A DNA stretch of 64,000 nt from Microbacterium lacus (lineage in GTDB: Bacteria > Actinomycetota > Actinomycetes > Actinomycetales > Microbacteriaceae). The stretch is from the NCBI RefSeq assembly GCF_002812805.1, contig NZ_NMUM01000030.1:62001-126000 (forward strand), in the 5' to 3' direction. Shown one piece after another: positions 44,639 through 53,926 of the stretch. Under the pieces are notes generated by a model. That model was not told the origin of the DNA. It was given only the letters and a program-made list of their open reading frames with translations, and did no database searches. A program made the position numbers and the translations under genes. The stretch's first letter is position 1. Every line of letters starts with the position of its first letter.

Positions 44639-44710
44639 ACGGCGCCAGTTTGCCGCATCCGCTACGTCGATCTATGGCGCGGATGCCGCGAACAGGCGCC
44701 GACGTGTGAC
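44639..44710 (+). repeat. 72-bp direct repeat, right copy
   Basis: Begins ACGGCGCCAGTTTGCC and ends CAGGCGCCGACGTGTGAC; same orientation as 43456-43527 and lying 34 bp after the AbiEi-like gene. The core CATCCGCTACGTCGAT is identical in both copies. GACGTGTGA recurs once more just downstream (44732-44740). Confidence 0.85.
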
Positions 44711-44749
44711 CGGATGCTTCGGAGGGACCCGGACGTGTGAAGCCCCCGC

Positions 44750-46204
44750 TCACCAGCTGACCGGGAGCGCCTTGCCTTCTTCGTAGCCCGCGGCGGACTG
44801 CAGACCGACGAGGGCCCGGTCGTGGAACTCCGAAACCGTCGCCGCCCCCGCGTATGTAAAGGACGACCGCACACCCGACGTGATCATGTCGAGCAGATCT
44901 TCGAGCCCGGGACGGAGCGGGTCGAGGTAGATCTTCGACGACGAGATCCCCTCGGCGAACAGCTCCTTGCGGGCAAGCTCGTACGGGTCGAGGCGCCCGA
45001 ACCGGTCGTGCACGGCCTTGGTCGAGGCCATCCCCCACGACTCCTTGAACACCCGGCCATTCGCGTCCGCGAGCAACTCACCCGGCGCCTCGATCGTGCC
45101 GGCGAACCACGAACCGATCATGACGGATGCGGCACCCGCCGCCAGCGCGAGCGCGACGTCGCGGGGGTACCGCACACCACCGTCCGCCCAGACGTGCGCA
45201 CCCATGATCCGCGCTGCCTCGGCGGTCTCGAGCACGGCCGAGAACTGCGGGCGCCCGACCGCCGTCATCATGCGCGTCGTGCACATGGCACCCGGCCCGA
45301 CACCCACCTTCAGAATCGACGCGCCGGCCGTCACCAGATCGTGCACACCCTCTGCGGTGACGACATTGCCCGCCGCGATCGGGATGTCGAGTCCGAGCTC
45401 GGCCACCGTCCGGAGCGCCGCGAGCATCCCGTCCTGGTGTCCGTGCGCGGTATCCACGACGAGCACGTCGACTCCGGCCGCCGCGAGCGCCTTGGCCTTG
45501 GCTGCGACGTCCCCGTTGATGCCCACGGCCGCCGCGACGGCCAGGCGTCCCGATGAATCGAGGGCGGGCCGATACAGGGTCGAGCGCAGGGCGCTCCGGC
45601 GGCTCAACGTTCCGACGAGGCGCCCGTGCCGCATGACGCAGACCACGTCGACACCGGCGGCGACGATCGTGTCGAAGGCCGCACGGGGATCCTCGACATC
45701 CTCCGCCTCGAGCGAGGGCGTGTCACCTCGCGCGAGGTCTCCCAGCCGAGCGTCCGGCAAAGCTGTGGCCAGCCGGGACGCCGGAACGATGCCCAGGATG
45801 TCCGCTGCCGAAACATCCTCGCCACCGTCGGCGACCACGATGCCGTGCCCGGGCGTCGCGGGCAGGATGCGCAGCGCTGCCGCGACGGTCGCCTCGGGCG
45901 GCAGCACGAGTGCGGTGTCCCACAGCACGGGCTGACGCTTGACCCAGCGGATAGCAGCATCCAGTTCCTGCAGCGGGATGTCCTGAGGCAGCACGCCCAA
46001 ACCACCCCGGCGGGCGAGCGTCGCGGCGAGGCGAGCACCTGTGACCGAGTTCATGTTGGACGAGACGATCGGGATCGTGGCCGGGGTGCCATCGTGCGGT
46101 GCCAGGTCGACCTGGAGGCGACTGGTGACCGCCGAGTGCCGTGGCACCAGGAAGACATCCGAATAGGTCAGATCCACCATTGGCCGCTCACCCGAGAATT
46201 CCAT
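44750..46204 (-). CDS. guaB1: GuaB1-family IMP dehydrogenase-related protein (probable GMP reductase)
   Basis: 484 residues. IMPDH/GMPR TIM barrel with VPIVSSNMNSVTG-like start (PIVSSNMNSVTGARLAATLA), a CBS-pair insert at about 95-205, DTAHGHQDGM, and the catalytic loop KVGVGPGAMCTTRMMTAVG with Cys308. GuaB1 members of actinobacteria lack true IMPDH activity, and the mycobacterial one acts as GMP reductase with CBS control; that function is transferred by family. ATG at 46204. Divergent from kgd. Confidence 0.9.
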   Translation of the reverse strand: MEFSGERPMVDLTYSDVFLVPRHSAVTSRLQVDLAPHDGTPATIPIVSSNMNSVTGARLAATLARRGGLGVLPQDIPLQELDAAIRWVKRQPVLWDTALVLPPEATVAAALRILPATPGHGIVVADGGEDVSAADILGIVPASRLATALPDARLGDLARGDTPSLEAEDVEDPRAAFDTIVAAGVDVVCVMRHGRLVGTLSRRSALRSTLYRPALDSSGRLAVAAAVGINGDVAAKAKALAAAGVDVLVVDTAHGHQDGMLAALRTVAELGLDIPIAAGNVVTAEGVHDLVTAGASILKVGVGPGAMCTTRMMTAVGRPQFSAVLETAEAARIMGAHVWADGGVRYPRDVALALAAGAASVMIGSWFAGTIEAPGELLADANGRVFKESWGMASTKAVHDRFGRLDPYELARKELFAEGISSSKIYLDPLRPGLEDLLDMITSGVRSSFTYAGAATVSEFHDRALVGLQSAAGYEEGKALPVSW

Positions 46205-46360
46205 GCTTCCACGGTAGCCACTTGGGCCCGCCGCGGGGCACGAACGACGGCCTCGTCCGCGGCGGGTCTCTGGGATCTGAGATAACCTAGGTGTTCGTGC
46301 GCGTGGGCCACGAAGAGGCGCTGCGCGACGACCTTCATCGATGAAAGAGGGCGATCCAGC

Positions 46361-49300
46361 GTGTCGAGCCAGGTGACAGGCGTCGGGACTTCGAACGAGG
46401 GAGAGTTCGGGGCCAACGAATGGCTCGTCGACGAACTCTACGAACAGTTCAAAGTCGATAAGAACTCCGTAGATAAGGCGTGGTGGCCGACTCTGGAGGC
46501 GTATCACCCGGTCGATGTCGACGACGCATCGGATGCATCTGCTTCTCCGTCGGCCGCGAGCACCGCCCCGTCGGCATCGAGCTCCGCTCCGCAGCAGTCG
46601 GCCGCAGTGGCCGCCGAGCCCGCCGCATCCGAACCGAAGAGCGAGCCGCGACCCGTCACGGCGCCCATCCCGGTGATCGGCGCACAGCCGGTTGCACGCA
46701 CGACGACGCGCCCGGCATCACCGCAGCCGATCCCCGCGCAGGCGCCCGAGAAGCCCAAGGCGGCCCCGGCCCCCGAGCCGCTCGAAGAAGACACGATCAC
46801 GCCGCTGCGCGGCATGCCGAAGGCCCTCGCGGCGAACATGGACGAGTCGCTGACCGTCCCGACCGCCACGAGCGTCCGCACGATCCCGGCGAAGCTGATG
46901 ATCGACAACCGCATCGTGATCAACAACCACATGTCCCGTACCCGCGGCGGCAAGGTCAGCTTCACGCACCTCATCGGCTGGGCCATCATCCAGGCGCTGA
47001 AGGACTTCCCGAGCCAGAACGTCTTCTATGCCGAGATCGACGGCAAGCCCTCGGTCGTGGCGCCCGCCCACATCAACCTGGGCATCGCGATCGACATCCC
47101 CAAGCCCGACGGAACCCGCGCCCTGCTCGTCCCGAGCATCAAGCGCGCCGAGTCGATGACGTTCGGGGAGTACCTCGGCGCCTACGAAGAGATCGTGTCG
47201 CGCGCCCGCAACAACAAGCTGACGGCGGCGGATTTCCAGGGCACCACGATCTCGCTCACCAACCCCGGCGGCATCGGCACGGTCCACTCCGTCCCACGCC
47301 TCATGCGCGGCCAGGGCTGCATCGTCGGCGCCGGCGCGCTGGAGTACCCGGCCGAGTTCCAGGGTGCGAGCGAGAAGACCCTCAACGAGCTCGCGATCGG
47401 CAAGACGATCACGCTCACCAGCACCTACGACCACCGCGTCATCCAGGGCGCCGGTTCGGGCGAGTTCCTGAAGAAGGTGCACGAGCGCCTGATCGGTCAG
47501 CACCACTTCTTCGACGACATCTTCGCCGCGCTCCGCATCCCGTACGCGCCGATCCACTGGGCCGCCGACATCAACGTCGACATCGCCGAGCGGATCGACA
47601 AGCAGGCCCGTGTGCAGGAGCTCATCAACTCTTTCCGTGTACGCGGACATCTGATGGCCGACATCGACCCGCTGCAGTACGAGCAGCGCACGCACCCCGA
47701 CCTCGAGATCGAAGAGCACGGGCTGACGTTCTGGGACCTCGACCGCGAATTCGTCACCGGTGGTTTCGGTGGCAAGCGGATGGCGAAGCTGCGCGACATC
47801 CTGGGCGTTCTGCGTGACTCCTACTGCCGGACGATCGGCCTGGAGTACATGCACATCCAGGACCCGGGCCAGCGCCGCTGGTTCCAGCAGAAGGTCGAGA
47901 TCAAGTACACCAAGCCGACCCACGACGAGCAGCTGCGCATCCTCAGCAAGCTCAACGAGGCCGAGGCATTCGAGACCTTCCTGCAGACCAAGTACGTCGG
48001 GCAGAAGCGCTTCAGCCTCGAGGGCGGCGAGTCCTTGATCCCGCTGCTCGACGAGATCCTGCAGGGCGCCGCGGGCGCCGGGCTCGATGGAGCCGCGATC
48101 GGCATGGCCCACCGCGGCCGCCTGAACGTTCTCACCAACATCGCCGGCAAGACCTACGGTCAGGTCTTCCGCGAGTTCGAAGGCAGCGTCGCGCTCGGCA
48201 ACAAGCGCGGCTCGGGCGATGTGAAGTACCACCTCGGCACCGAGGGCACCTTCATCGACGACCACGGCGTTGAGCTTCCGATCTACCTCGCGGCCAACCC
48301 GTCGCATCTCGAGACCGTCGATGGCGTGCTCGAGGGCATCGTGCGCGCAAAGCAGGACCGCAAGGCCATCGGGACGTTCTCGTGGCTGCCGATCCTCGTT
48401 CACGGCGACGCGGCTTTCGCCGGTCAGGGCGTCGTCGTCGAGACCCTGCAGATGTCGCAACTGCGGGGTTACCGCACGGGCGGAACGATCCACGTGGTCG
48501 TCAACAACCAGGTCGGCTTCACCACGCTCCCGCAGGACGGGCGCTCGTCGGTGTACGCCACGGATGTCGCCAAGACCATCCAGGCGCCGATCTTCCACGT
48601 CAACGGCGATGACCCCGAGGCCGTGACGCGCGTCGCGCAGCTGGCCTTCGAGTACCGCGAAGAGTTCCACCGCGACGTCGTGATCGACCTGGTCTGCTAC
48701 CGCCGACGCGGCCACAACGAGGGCGATGACCCCTCGATGACGCAGCCGCTCATGACGAACCTGATCGAGGCGAAGCGCTCGGTCCGTCGGCTGTACACCG
48801 AGTCCCTCGTCGGCCGCGGCGACATCACCGAGGAAGAGTACGAAGAAGCCAAGCGCGACTTCCAGGATCGCCTCGAGATCGCCTTCGCCGAGACGCACGC
48901 CGCCGAAACCGGTTCGCACGGTGTCATCACGGATGCCGATGCCGAGGTCGAGGAACTGACCTGGGGCGACATCGAGACCACCGGGGTCGCAACCGATGTC
49001 GTGCACCTGATCGGCGATGCCTTCGTGAACAAGCCCGAGGGCTTCACGGTGCACACGAAGCTCCAGCAGCTGCTCGACAAGCGCTACGACATGAGCCGCA
49101 ACGGCACCATCGACTGGGGCTTCTCCGAGCTGCTCGCCTTCGGATCGCTGCTGCTCGAGGGCACCAACGTGCGCCTCGCGGGTCAAGACTCGCGCCGCGG
49201 CACCTTCGTCCAGCGCCACTCGGTGCTGCATGACCGGGCCAACGGTCAGGAGTGGATCCCGCTGACGAACCTGAGCGATCGCCAGGGGCGCTTCTGGGTC

Positions 49301-50137
49301 TACGACTCGTACCTCAGCGAGTACGCCACGATGGGCTTCGAATACGGCTATTCGGTCGAGCGGCCCGACGCACTCGTGCTGTGGGAGGGACAGTTCGGCG
49401 ACTTCGCCAACGGAGCCCAGTCCGTCATCGACGAGTTCATCACGTCGGCCGATCAGAAGTGGGGCCAGCAGTCGAGCGTCGTGCTGCTGCTGCCGCACGG
49501 CTACGAGGGCGCAGGCCCCGACCACTCGTCGGCCCGCATCGAGCGGTTCCTGCAGATGTGCGCGCAGGACAACATGACGGTCTCGCGCCCGTCGACGCCC
49601 GCGTCATACTTCCACCTGCTGCGCCGTCAGGCCTATGCGCGTCCGCGCCGCCCGCTCATCGTCTTCACCCCGAAGGCCATGCTGCGTCTGCGCGGTGCGA
49701 CGAGCCCGGTCGAGGCGTTCACGTCCGGCCGGTTCGAGCCGGTGCTCGACGATGACCGCGGCATCGAAAAATCACAGGTCAAGAAGGTCCTGCTGCACGC
49801 GGGAAAGACTCACTGGGACCTGCGCGGCGAGCTCGAGAAGAATCCCGACCCCTCGATCGCGCTCGTGCGCCTGGAGCAGTACTACCCGGCGCCGATCGAC
49901 GAGTTGAAGGCCGTCATCGCCGGATACCCGGGTGCCGAGCTGGTGTGGGTTCAGGACGAGCCCGAGAACCAGGGCGCGTGGCCGTTCATCGCACTCGAGG
50001 TGGTCAAGCATCTCGAGGGCCGCACGATGAGCGTCGTTTCACGCAGCGCCGCAGCCTCGCCCGCGACGGGCTCGCCGAAGGTCCACGCGATCGAGCACGC
50101 CGAGCTGATGAAGAAGGCCCTCGCGCCGGCCCAGTAG
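46361..50137 (+). CDS. kgd: Multifunctional 2-oxoglutarate decarboxylase/dehydrogenase (E1 fused to E2-like domain)
   Basis: 1258 residues. N-terminal E1o motif (NEWLVDELYEQFKVDKNSVD), an Ala/Pro/Ser linker to about 130, an E2-type acyltransferase domain (TFGEYLGAYEEIVSRARNNK; HRVIQGAGSGEFL, where the usual catalytic HxxxDG is altered), then the thiamine-diphosphate E1 domain: MAHRGRLNVLTN, HGDAAFAGQGVVVET and VVNNQVGF, RRRGHNEGDDPS. The OdhE1 C-terminal domain follows. It links isocitrate to succinyl-CoA in the TCA cycle and works with LpdA and an E2p scaffold. GTG at 46361 with GAGGG upstream. A REP-like repeat follows. Confidence 0.96.
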   Translation: MSSQVTGVGTSNEGEFGANEWLVDELYEQFKVDKNSVDKAWWPTLEAYHPVDVDDASDASASPSAASTAPSASSSAPQQSAAVAAEPAASEPKSEPRPVTAPIPVIGAQPVARTTTRPASPQPIPAQAPEKPKAAPAPEPLEEDTITPLRGMPKALAANMDESLTVPTATSVRTIPAKLMIDNRIVINNHMSRTRGGKVSFTHLIGWAIIQALKDFPSQNVFYAEIDGKPSVVAPAHINLGIAIDIPKPDGTRALLVPSIKRAESMTFGEYLGAYEEIVSRARNNKLTAADFQGTTISLTNPGGIGTVHSVPRLMRGQGCIVGAGALEYPAEFQGASEKTLNELAIGKTITLTSTYDHRVIQGAGSGEFLKKVHERLIGQHHFFDDIFAALRIPYAPIHWAADINVDIAERIDKQARVQELINSFRVRGHLMADIDPLQYEQRTHPDLEIEEHGLTFWDLDREFVTGGFGGKRMAKLRDILGVLRDSYCRTIGLEYMHIQDPGQRRWFQQKVEIKYTKPTHDEQLRILSKLNEAEAFETFLQTKYVGQKRFSLEGGESLIPLLDEILQGAAGAGLDGAAIGMAHRGRLNVLTNIAGKTYGQVFREFEGSVALGNKRGSGDVKYHLGTEGTFIDDHGVELPIYLAANPSHLETVDGVLEGIVRAKQDRKAIGTFSWLPILVHGDAAFAGQGVVVETLQMSQLRGYRTGGTIHVVVNNQVGFTTLPQDGRSSVYATDVAKTIQAPIFHVNGDDPEAVTRVAQLAFEYREEFHRDVVIDLVCYRRRGHNEGDDPSMTQPLMTNLIEAKRSVRRLYTESLVGRGDITEEEYEEAKRDFQDRLEIAFAETHAAETGSHGVITDADAEVEELTWGDIETTGVATDVVHLIGDAFVNKPEGFTVHTKLQQLLDKRYDMSRNGTIDWGFSELLAFGSLLLEGTNVRLAGQDSRRGTFVQRHSVLHDRANGQEWIPLTNLSDRQGRFWVYDSYLSEYATMGFEYGYSVERPDALVLWEGQFGDFANGAQSVIDEFITSADQKWGQQSSVVLLLPHGYEGAGPDHSSARIERFLQMCAQDNMTVSRPSTPASYFHLLRRQAYARPRRPLIVFTPKAMLRLRGATSPVEAFTSGRFEPVLDDDRGIEKSQVKKVLLHAGKTHWDLRGELEKNPDPSIALVRLEQYYPAPIDELKAVIAGYPGAELVWVQDEPENQGAWPFIALEVVKHLEGRTMSVVSRSAAASPATGSPKVHAIEHAELMKKALAPAQ

Positions 50138-50151
50138 TCGTTCGGATTCGT

Positions 50152-50230
50152 CGTTTCGACTCGCGTTGCTCGCTCAACGACCGGGATGTCCTCGGTCGTT
50201 GAGCGAGGCCCGCAAGGCCGAGACGAAACG
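50152..50230. repeat. GTTGAGCGAG-type inverted repeat at convergent gene ends
   Basis: An arm beginning CGTTTCGACTCGCGTTGC and ending GCTCAACGACC (50152-50182), and an arm beginning GGTCGTTGAGCGAGGCC and ending GAGACGAAACG (50194-50230). These are inverse units of the same family as 18917-19033. It lies 15 bp after kgd and before the convergent acetyltransferase, so it probably terminates both. Confidence 0.8.
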
Positions 50231-50245
50231 GCCCGCGCCTCGCCC

Positions 50246-51550
50246 TCAGTACCAGATGCCGAGCGCCGGCGCGGTGTCGCCCGAGAACGCCCTGCTCAAC
50301 GCACGCACCGCGTCGTCCTCCCCGGTCAGCTGACCAGCCGAGCGCAGAGTCGCCGCGTGCACTCCCCCGAGGTAGAGCGCTGCGAGGGATGCAACGGGCA
50401 TCGATACCTGCGGCGTCGCGTCTGTGGGCGTGACCCGGGCCTCGCCATCCGTCCCGATCTCGAGCATCCATGTCCCCTCTGCGAAGCCGAGCGGATCGCT
50501 CACCGCGATGACATGCGTTCCCGCGGCAGCGTATCCGCGCCCCGCGAGAGCGCCGGGAACGTCGAGAATCCGCAGCCACTCGTGATCGTGAACCGAGACG
50601 TGGGCACCGCGTCGATCGGCGAGCAGCCACGGGAGCGGCTCGTCGACCGACCGCAACGACGCCCGAACGCGCGACACGAGATCGTGGCGCAGGACGAAAC
50701 CCCAGAGCGCGCGGTACGCCTCGTCACCATCGGCCACGAGATAGGTGATGTCGAGCGTGTGGCGCGCCATGTCGGCCGGGTCCTCAGTCAGGCGGTAAAC
50801 AACCGCACCGCGCACGACGCCTTCTGCGTCGGCGTAGCGCACGACGCGCGTGCGGCCCGGCTCCTTCGAGCCACCCGCAATCATCGCGAACTGGCGCCAT
50901 CGCCCCGTCCAGCCATCCACATCGCCCGGCCGCGTCACGCGGACGCGCTCGTGCAGGTCTTCCAGTAGCGCCACGGCCTCTTCCCGGCGGACGTAGTCGA
51001 ACGATCCGGGCACGTCGCCGCCCCGCCATCCGGCCCGGCGTGTGTCGATATCCCACGTCGTCGCCTCGACCGCGGGGGCGAATCCGAAGCGGCCATAGAT
51101 CGTCGCCTCAGAGACTGTCAACCCCGCGACGGCCACTCCTGCGTCGCGGGCGGTGCGCAGCTCGCCCTCGAGCATCGCGCGCGCAATGCCTCGACGCCGC
51201 CGGGCCGGCGACACCGTAACGCCACTGATCGCCCAGAACGGCGTCACGCGGTCGCCGGGTACGGAGAGCTCGCCGACCCACGAGTTCACCGTGGCGACAG
51301 GAACCTGCGGATCGAGCCCAGCCTCGTCGTAGACGCCAATGCGGCGGCGGTAGCCGATCGACTCCCCGAACTCCCGCGCTTCGTCATCCGTCGGCTCTTC
51401 GCCGAGGAATCCGCGCGCCTCGGCGGTCGAATACGCTCGCAATGCTTCGGGATCTGCCGGGTCGACCAGGCGATACAGCAGTGCGCGCTGCGCGAGCGCA
51501 GCCGTGGATATTTCGTCGAGGGGAAGGGTGCGGGCGTCTGTGCGTGCCAT
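50246..51550 (-). CDS. Eis-type GNAT N-acetyltransferase
   Basis: 434 residues in the Eis layout: GNAT domain 1 with acetyl-CoA loop VSPARRRRGIARAMLEGEL, then ATIYGRFGFAPAVEATTWDI, a second GNAT-like domain, and a C-terminal sterol-carrier-like domain that ends ALGIWY, its terminal carboxylate being the catalytic base in Eis. Such enzymes acetylate amines, including aminoglycosides and histone-like tails. ATG at 51550. Stands alone between convergent kgd and the sigma operon. Confidence 0.88.
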   Translation of the reverse strand: MARTDARTLPLDEISTAALAQRALLYRLVDPADPEALRAYSTAEARGFLGEEPTDDEAREFGESIGYRRRIGVYDEAGLDPQVPVATVNSWVGELSVPGDRVTPFWAISGVTVSPARRRRGIARAMLEGELRTARDAGVAVAGLTVSEATIYGRFGFAPAVEATTWDIDTRRAGWRGGDVPGSFDYVRREEAVALLEDLHERVRVTRPGDVDGWTGRWRQFAMIAGGSKEPGRTRVVRYADAEGVVRGAVVYRLTEDPADMARHTLDITYLVADGDEAYRALWGFVLRHDLVSRVRASLRSVDEPLPWLLADRRGAHVSVHDHEWLRILDVPGALAGRGYAAAGTHVIAVSDPLGFAEGTWMLEIGTDGEARVTPTDATPQVSMPVASLAALYLGGVHAATLRSAGQLTGEDDAVRALSRAFSGDTAPALGIWY

Positions 51551-51584
51551 CCTTCGAGGCTACCCGCCCACCCAGATACCGCTT

Positions 51585-51830
51585 CTAGTGGTGGGCCGCC
51601 TGGACGGTGCGCAGCTTCGCGAGCACCTGATCACGAAGGTCTTCGGGCGCGCTCTCGCGGCAGGCCCGCGCCAGGACATCGGTGAGGGTCTTGGCAACGA
51701 GAGCCTCGTCGCGGCATCCGGGGCATTTCTCCAGATGCTCGCGAATGTCGGCGTGCTGCGTCTTGCACACTTCGTTTCGCAGGTACTCCTCGAGGTCTCG
51801 CCTCGCCTGGTCACAACCGCAATCGGTCAT
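51585..51830 (-). CDS. rsrA: RsrA/RshA-type zinc anti-sigma factor
   Basis: 81 residues. The ZAS motif is HLEKCPGC (His32, Cys36, Cys39) with Cys22 in NEVCKTQH and two more Cys at 4 and 6. It binds zinc and holds the SigR/SigH-type sigma factor until thiol oxidation releases it. The ATG at 51830 overlaps the sigma factor stop (ATGA), the conserved coupling of this pair. Confidence 0.92.
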   Translation of the reverse strand: MTDCGCDQARRDLEEYLRNEVCKTQHADIREHLEKCPGCRDEALVAKTLTDVLARACRESAPEDLRDQVLAKLRTVQAAHH

Positions 51831-52507
51831 TTCTTCGCTCCCGGACTGGCGGAGACGATGCCCCGCTCTTGTGCGTATTCGGCCAGCATTTCGCGAAGCA
51901 ATCGCCTTCCACGGTGAAGGCGGCTCATGACTGTGCCGATCGGTGTCTTCATGATGTCGGCGATCTCCTGATAGGCGAAGCCCTCGACATCCGCGAGGTA
52001 CACCGCCAACCGGAAGTCCTCCGGGATAGCCTGCAGGGCGTCTTTCACGACGGACGCGGGCATGTGATCGATCGCTTCGGCCTCGGCGGATCGGTTCGTC
52101 GACGCGGTCGTCGACTCCGCTCCCCCGAGCTGCCAGTCCTCCAGGTCATCGATCGTGCCCTGGTACGGCTCGCGCTGCTTCTTGCGATACGTATTGATAT
52201 AGGTGTTGGTGAGGATGCGGTAGAGCCACGCCTTCAGGTTGGTGCCCTGGTGGAACGTGGCCCACGAGGCGAAAGCCTTCACGAACGTCTCTTGCACCAG
52301 ATCCGCAGCATCCGCGGGATTGCGCGTCATCCGCATGGCCGCGCCGTAAAGCTGGTCCATGAACGGAAGCGCCTGATCCTCGAATTGGGCGCGTGCGATC
52401 TGCGCCGGCGCGACGTCGACCTCTGGTTCAGGCTGCTCGTCCATGACGTCCCAGTCTAGGCGCGCCAGAACGAGCGACGCAGGAGTGCGTTCCATCGTCC
52501 GAATCAT
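51827..52507 (-). CDS. sigR: Redox-stress ECF sigma factor SigR/SigH
   Basis: 226 residues. Region 2 is [20 protein letters not shown], with [20 protein letters not shown] after it and [20 protein letters not shown]. Region 4 is [20 protein letters not shown], with [20 protein letters not shown]. The match to SigR/SigH is close over these motifs. It directs thioredoxin, mycothiol and protease genes under disulfide stress. ATG at 52507 has AGAGGA five bases upstream; ATG at 52444 (MDEQPEPE) would give a short form, as is known for SigR. A SigR-type promoter precedes it inside aroA. Confidence 0.93.
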   Translation of the reverse strand: MIRTMERTPASLVLARLDWDVMDEQPEPEVDVAPAQIARAQFEDQALPFMDQLYGAAMRMTRNPADAADLVQETFVKAFASWATFHQGTNLKAWLYRILTNTYINTYRKKQREPYQGTIDDLEDWQLGGAESTTASTNRSAEAEAIDHMPASVVKDALQAIPEDFRLAVYLADVEGFAYQEIADIMKTPIGTVMSRLHRGRRLLREMLAEYAQERGIVSASPGAKK

Positions 52508-52535
52508 CGTGTCCTCTCGGGGCTCGATAGAGTAG

Positions 52536-52562
52536 AACCCGATGACACCGCACGGCTATTCC
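52536..52562 (-). promoter_or_regulatory. Candidate SigR-type autoregulatory promoter
   Basis: On the minus strand GGGGAAT (GGAAT at 52562-52558) is followed after 19 bases by GTT (52538-52536), close to the SigR/SigH consensus GGAAT-N18-GTT. Transcription would begin near 52528, about 20 bp before the sigR ATG. The aroA start codon lies in its spacer. Confidence 0.55.
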
Positions 52563-53912
52563 CCTCGCGCCGACGAGACATCTTCTGATGCGCCTCAGCC
52601 CACTGCCTGGCGAGCGCCCGTGGCCGTGTCACCCCTCGATGCGCGCCTGTCGATTCCTGGTTCGAAGTCGTTGACGAGTCGCGAACTGGTCCTCGCTGCG
52701 TTGGCCGACGGACCGAGCCGTGTCCTCTCTCCCCTGCACTCACAGGACTCCGAGCGGATGGTCGGGGCGCTGCGGGCACTCGGCGCACAGATCGAGCCGT
52801 CGCCCGGCGAAGGTCCGTTCGGTGACGACTGGATCATCACGCCCCCCGCCCCGTTCGCCGGTGGCAGCGAAATCGACTGCGGCCAGGCTGGCACGGTGAT
52901 GCGCTTTGTCGCACCCCTCGCCGGCTTCGCGCACGGAGACGTTCGGCTGACGGCGCACGAGACGGCCCTTCACCGCCCGATGGGCGAGCTGATCCGCGCC
53001 CTCCGGGATATCGGACTCGACATCGACGACGGCGGTCACTGGTCGCTCCCGTTCGTCGTGCGCGGCCACGGTCACGTGCGGGGCGGCGAGGTGCACATGG
53101 ATGCATCCCGCTCGAGCCAGTTCGTGTCGGGTCTGCTGCTCGCGGCACCGCGGTTCGACGTCGGGCTGCACCTCATCCACACCGGCGAGCGGTTGCCGAG
53201 CCTCCCCCACATCGAGATGACGATCGAGGCGCTCGCGCACCGCGGCGTCCACGTGGAGCGCCCCGCGCCGAACGAATGGATCGTGGCCCCGGGCGCCGTC
53301 CGGGCGAAAGACGTCACGATCGAGCCGGATCTGTCGAACGCGGCACCCTTCCTGGCTGCGGCGATGATCGCGGGCGGGTCAGTGACGATCGCGGGTTGGC
53401 CGGCCCACTCCACGCAACCGGGCGCGCTGCTCGGCGACCTGCTGCACCGCGCGGGGGCGCGCGTCGCCCGCCGCGGCGGTGCTTTCACCGTGACCCGCAC
53501 AGCACCGCTCCGTGGTTTCGACGTCGATCTGTCCGCGGCCGGAGAGCTCGCCCCCACGATTGTGGGACTCGCGGCTCTCGCCGACGGCCCGTCGAACATC
53601 ACGGGCATCGGACACATCCGTCTGCACGAAACCGACCGGATACGCGCTCTCGTCGATGGACTGAATGAGCTCGGCGGTGAGGCGAGTGAGTTGCCCGACG
53701 GCATCCGCGTCGTGCCGCGTCCGCTCCACGGCGGCCTGTGGAAGTCGCACCATGACCACCGGATGGCGACGACCGGCGCCCTGCTCGGTCTGAGCGTTCC
53801 GGGCATCAAGATCGACGACCTCAGCGTGACCGCCAAGACTTTGCCGCAGTTCGAACAGCTGTGGAACAGCATGCTCGCGGGCTCGTCCGCGGCGCCCAGC
53901 GCGCCCGAGTAG
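52542..53912 (+). CDS. aroA: 3-phosphoshikimate 1-carboxyvinyltransferase (EPSP synthase)
   Basis: 456 residues. Transfers enolpyruvyl from PEP to shikimate 3-phosphate on the way to aromatic amino acids. [20 protein letters not shown] holds the substrate-binding Lys and Ser, then [36 protein letters not shown] and [19 protein letters not shown]. The first 25 residues are poorly conserved. ATG at 52542. Leads aroA-rsgA-bcp and is divergent from sigR by only 34 bp. Confidence 0.96.
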   Translation: MTPHGYSPRADETSSDAPQPTAWRAPVAVSPLDARLSIPGSKSLTSRELVLAALADGPSRVLSPLHSQDSERMVGALRALGAQIEPSPGEGPFGDDWIITPPAPFAGGSEIDCGQAGTVMRFVAPLAGFAHGDVRLTAHETALHRPMGELIRALRDIGLDIDDGGHWSLPFVVRGHGHVRGGEVHMDASRSSQFVSGLLLAAPRFDVGLHLIHTGERLPSLPHIEMTIEALAHRGVHVERPAPNEWIVAPGAVRAKDVTIEPDLSNAAPFLAAAMIAGGSVTIAGWPAHSTQPGALLGDLLHRAGARVARRGGAFTVTRTAPLRGFDVDLSAAGELAPTIVGLAALADGPSNITGIGHIRLHETDRIRALVDGLNELGGEASELPDGIRVVPRPLHGGLWKSHHDHRMATTGALLGLSVPGIKIDDLSVTAKTLPQFEQLWNSMLAGSSAAPSAPE

Positions 53913-53926
53913 ACGATGCGTAAACG

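Noticed and set aside
46718..49525. 935-codon leftward frame opposite kgd
   Set aside because: Shadow of a highly biased gene; no recognisable domain and no ribosome site.
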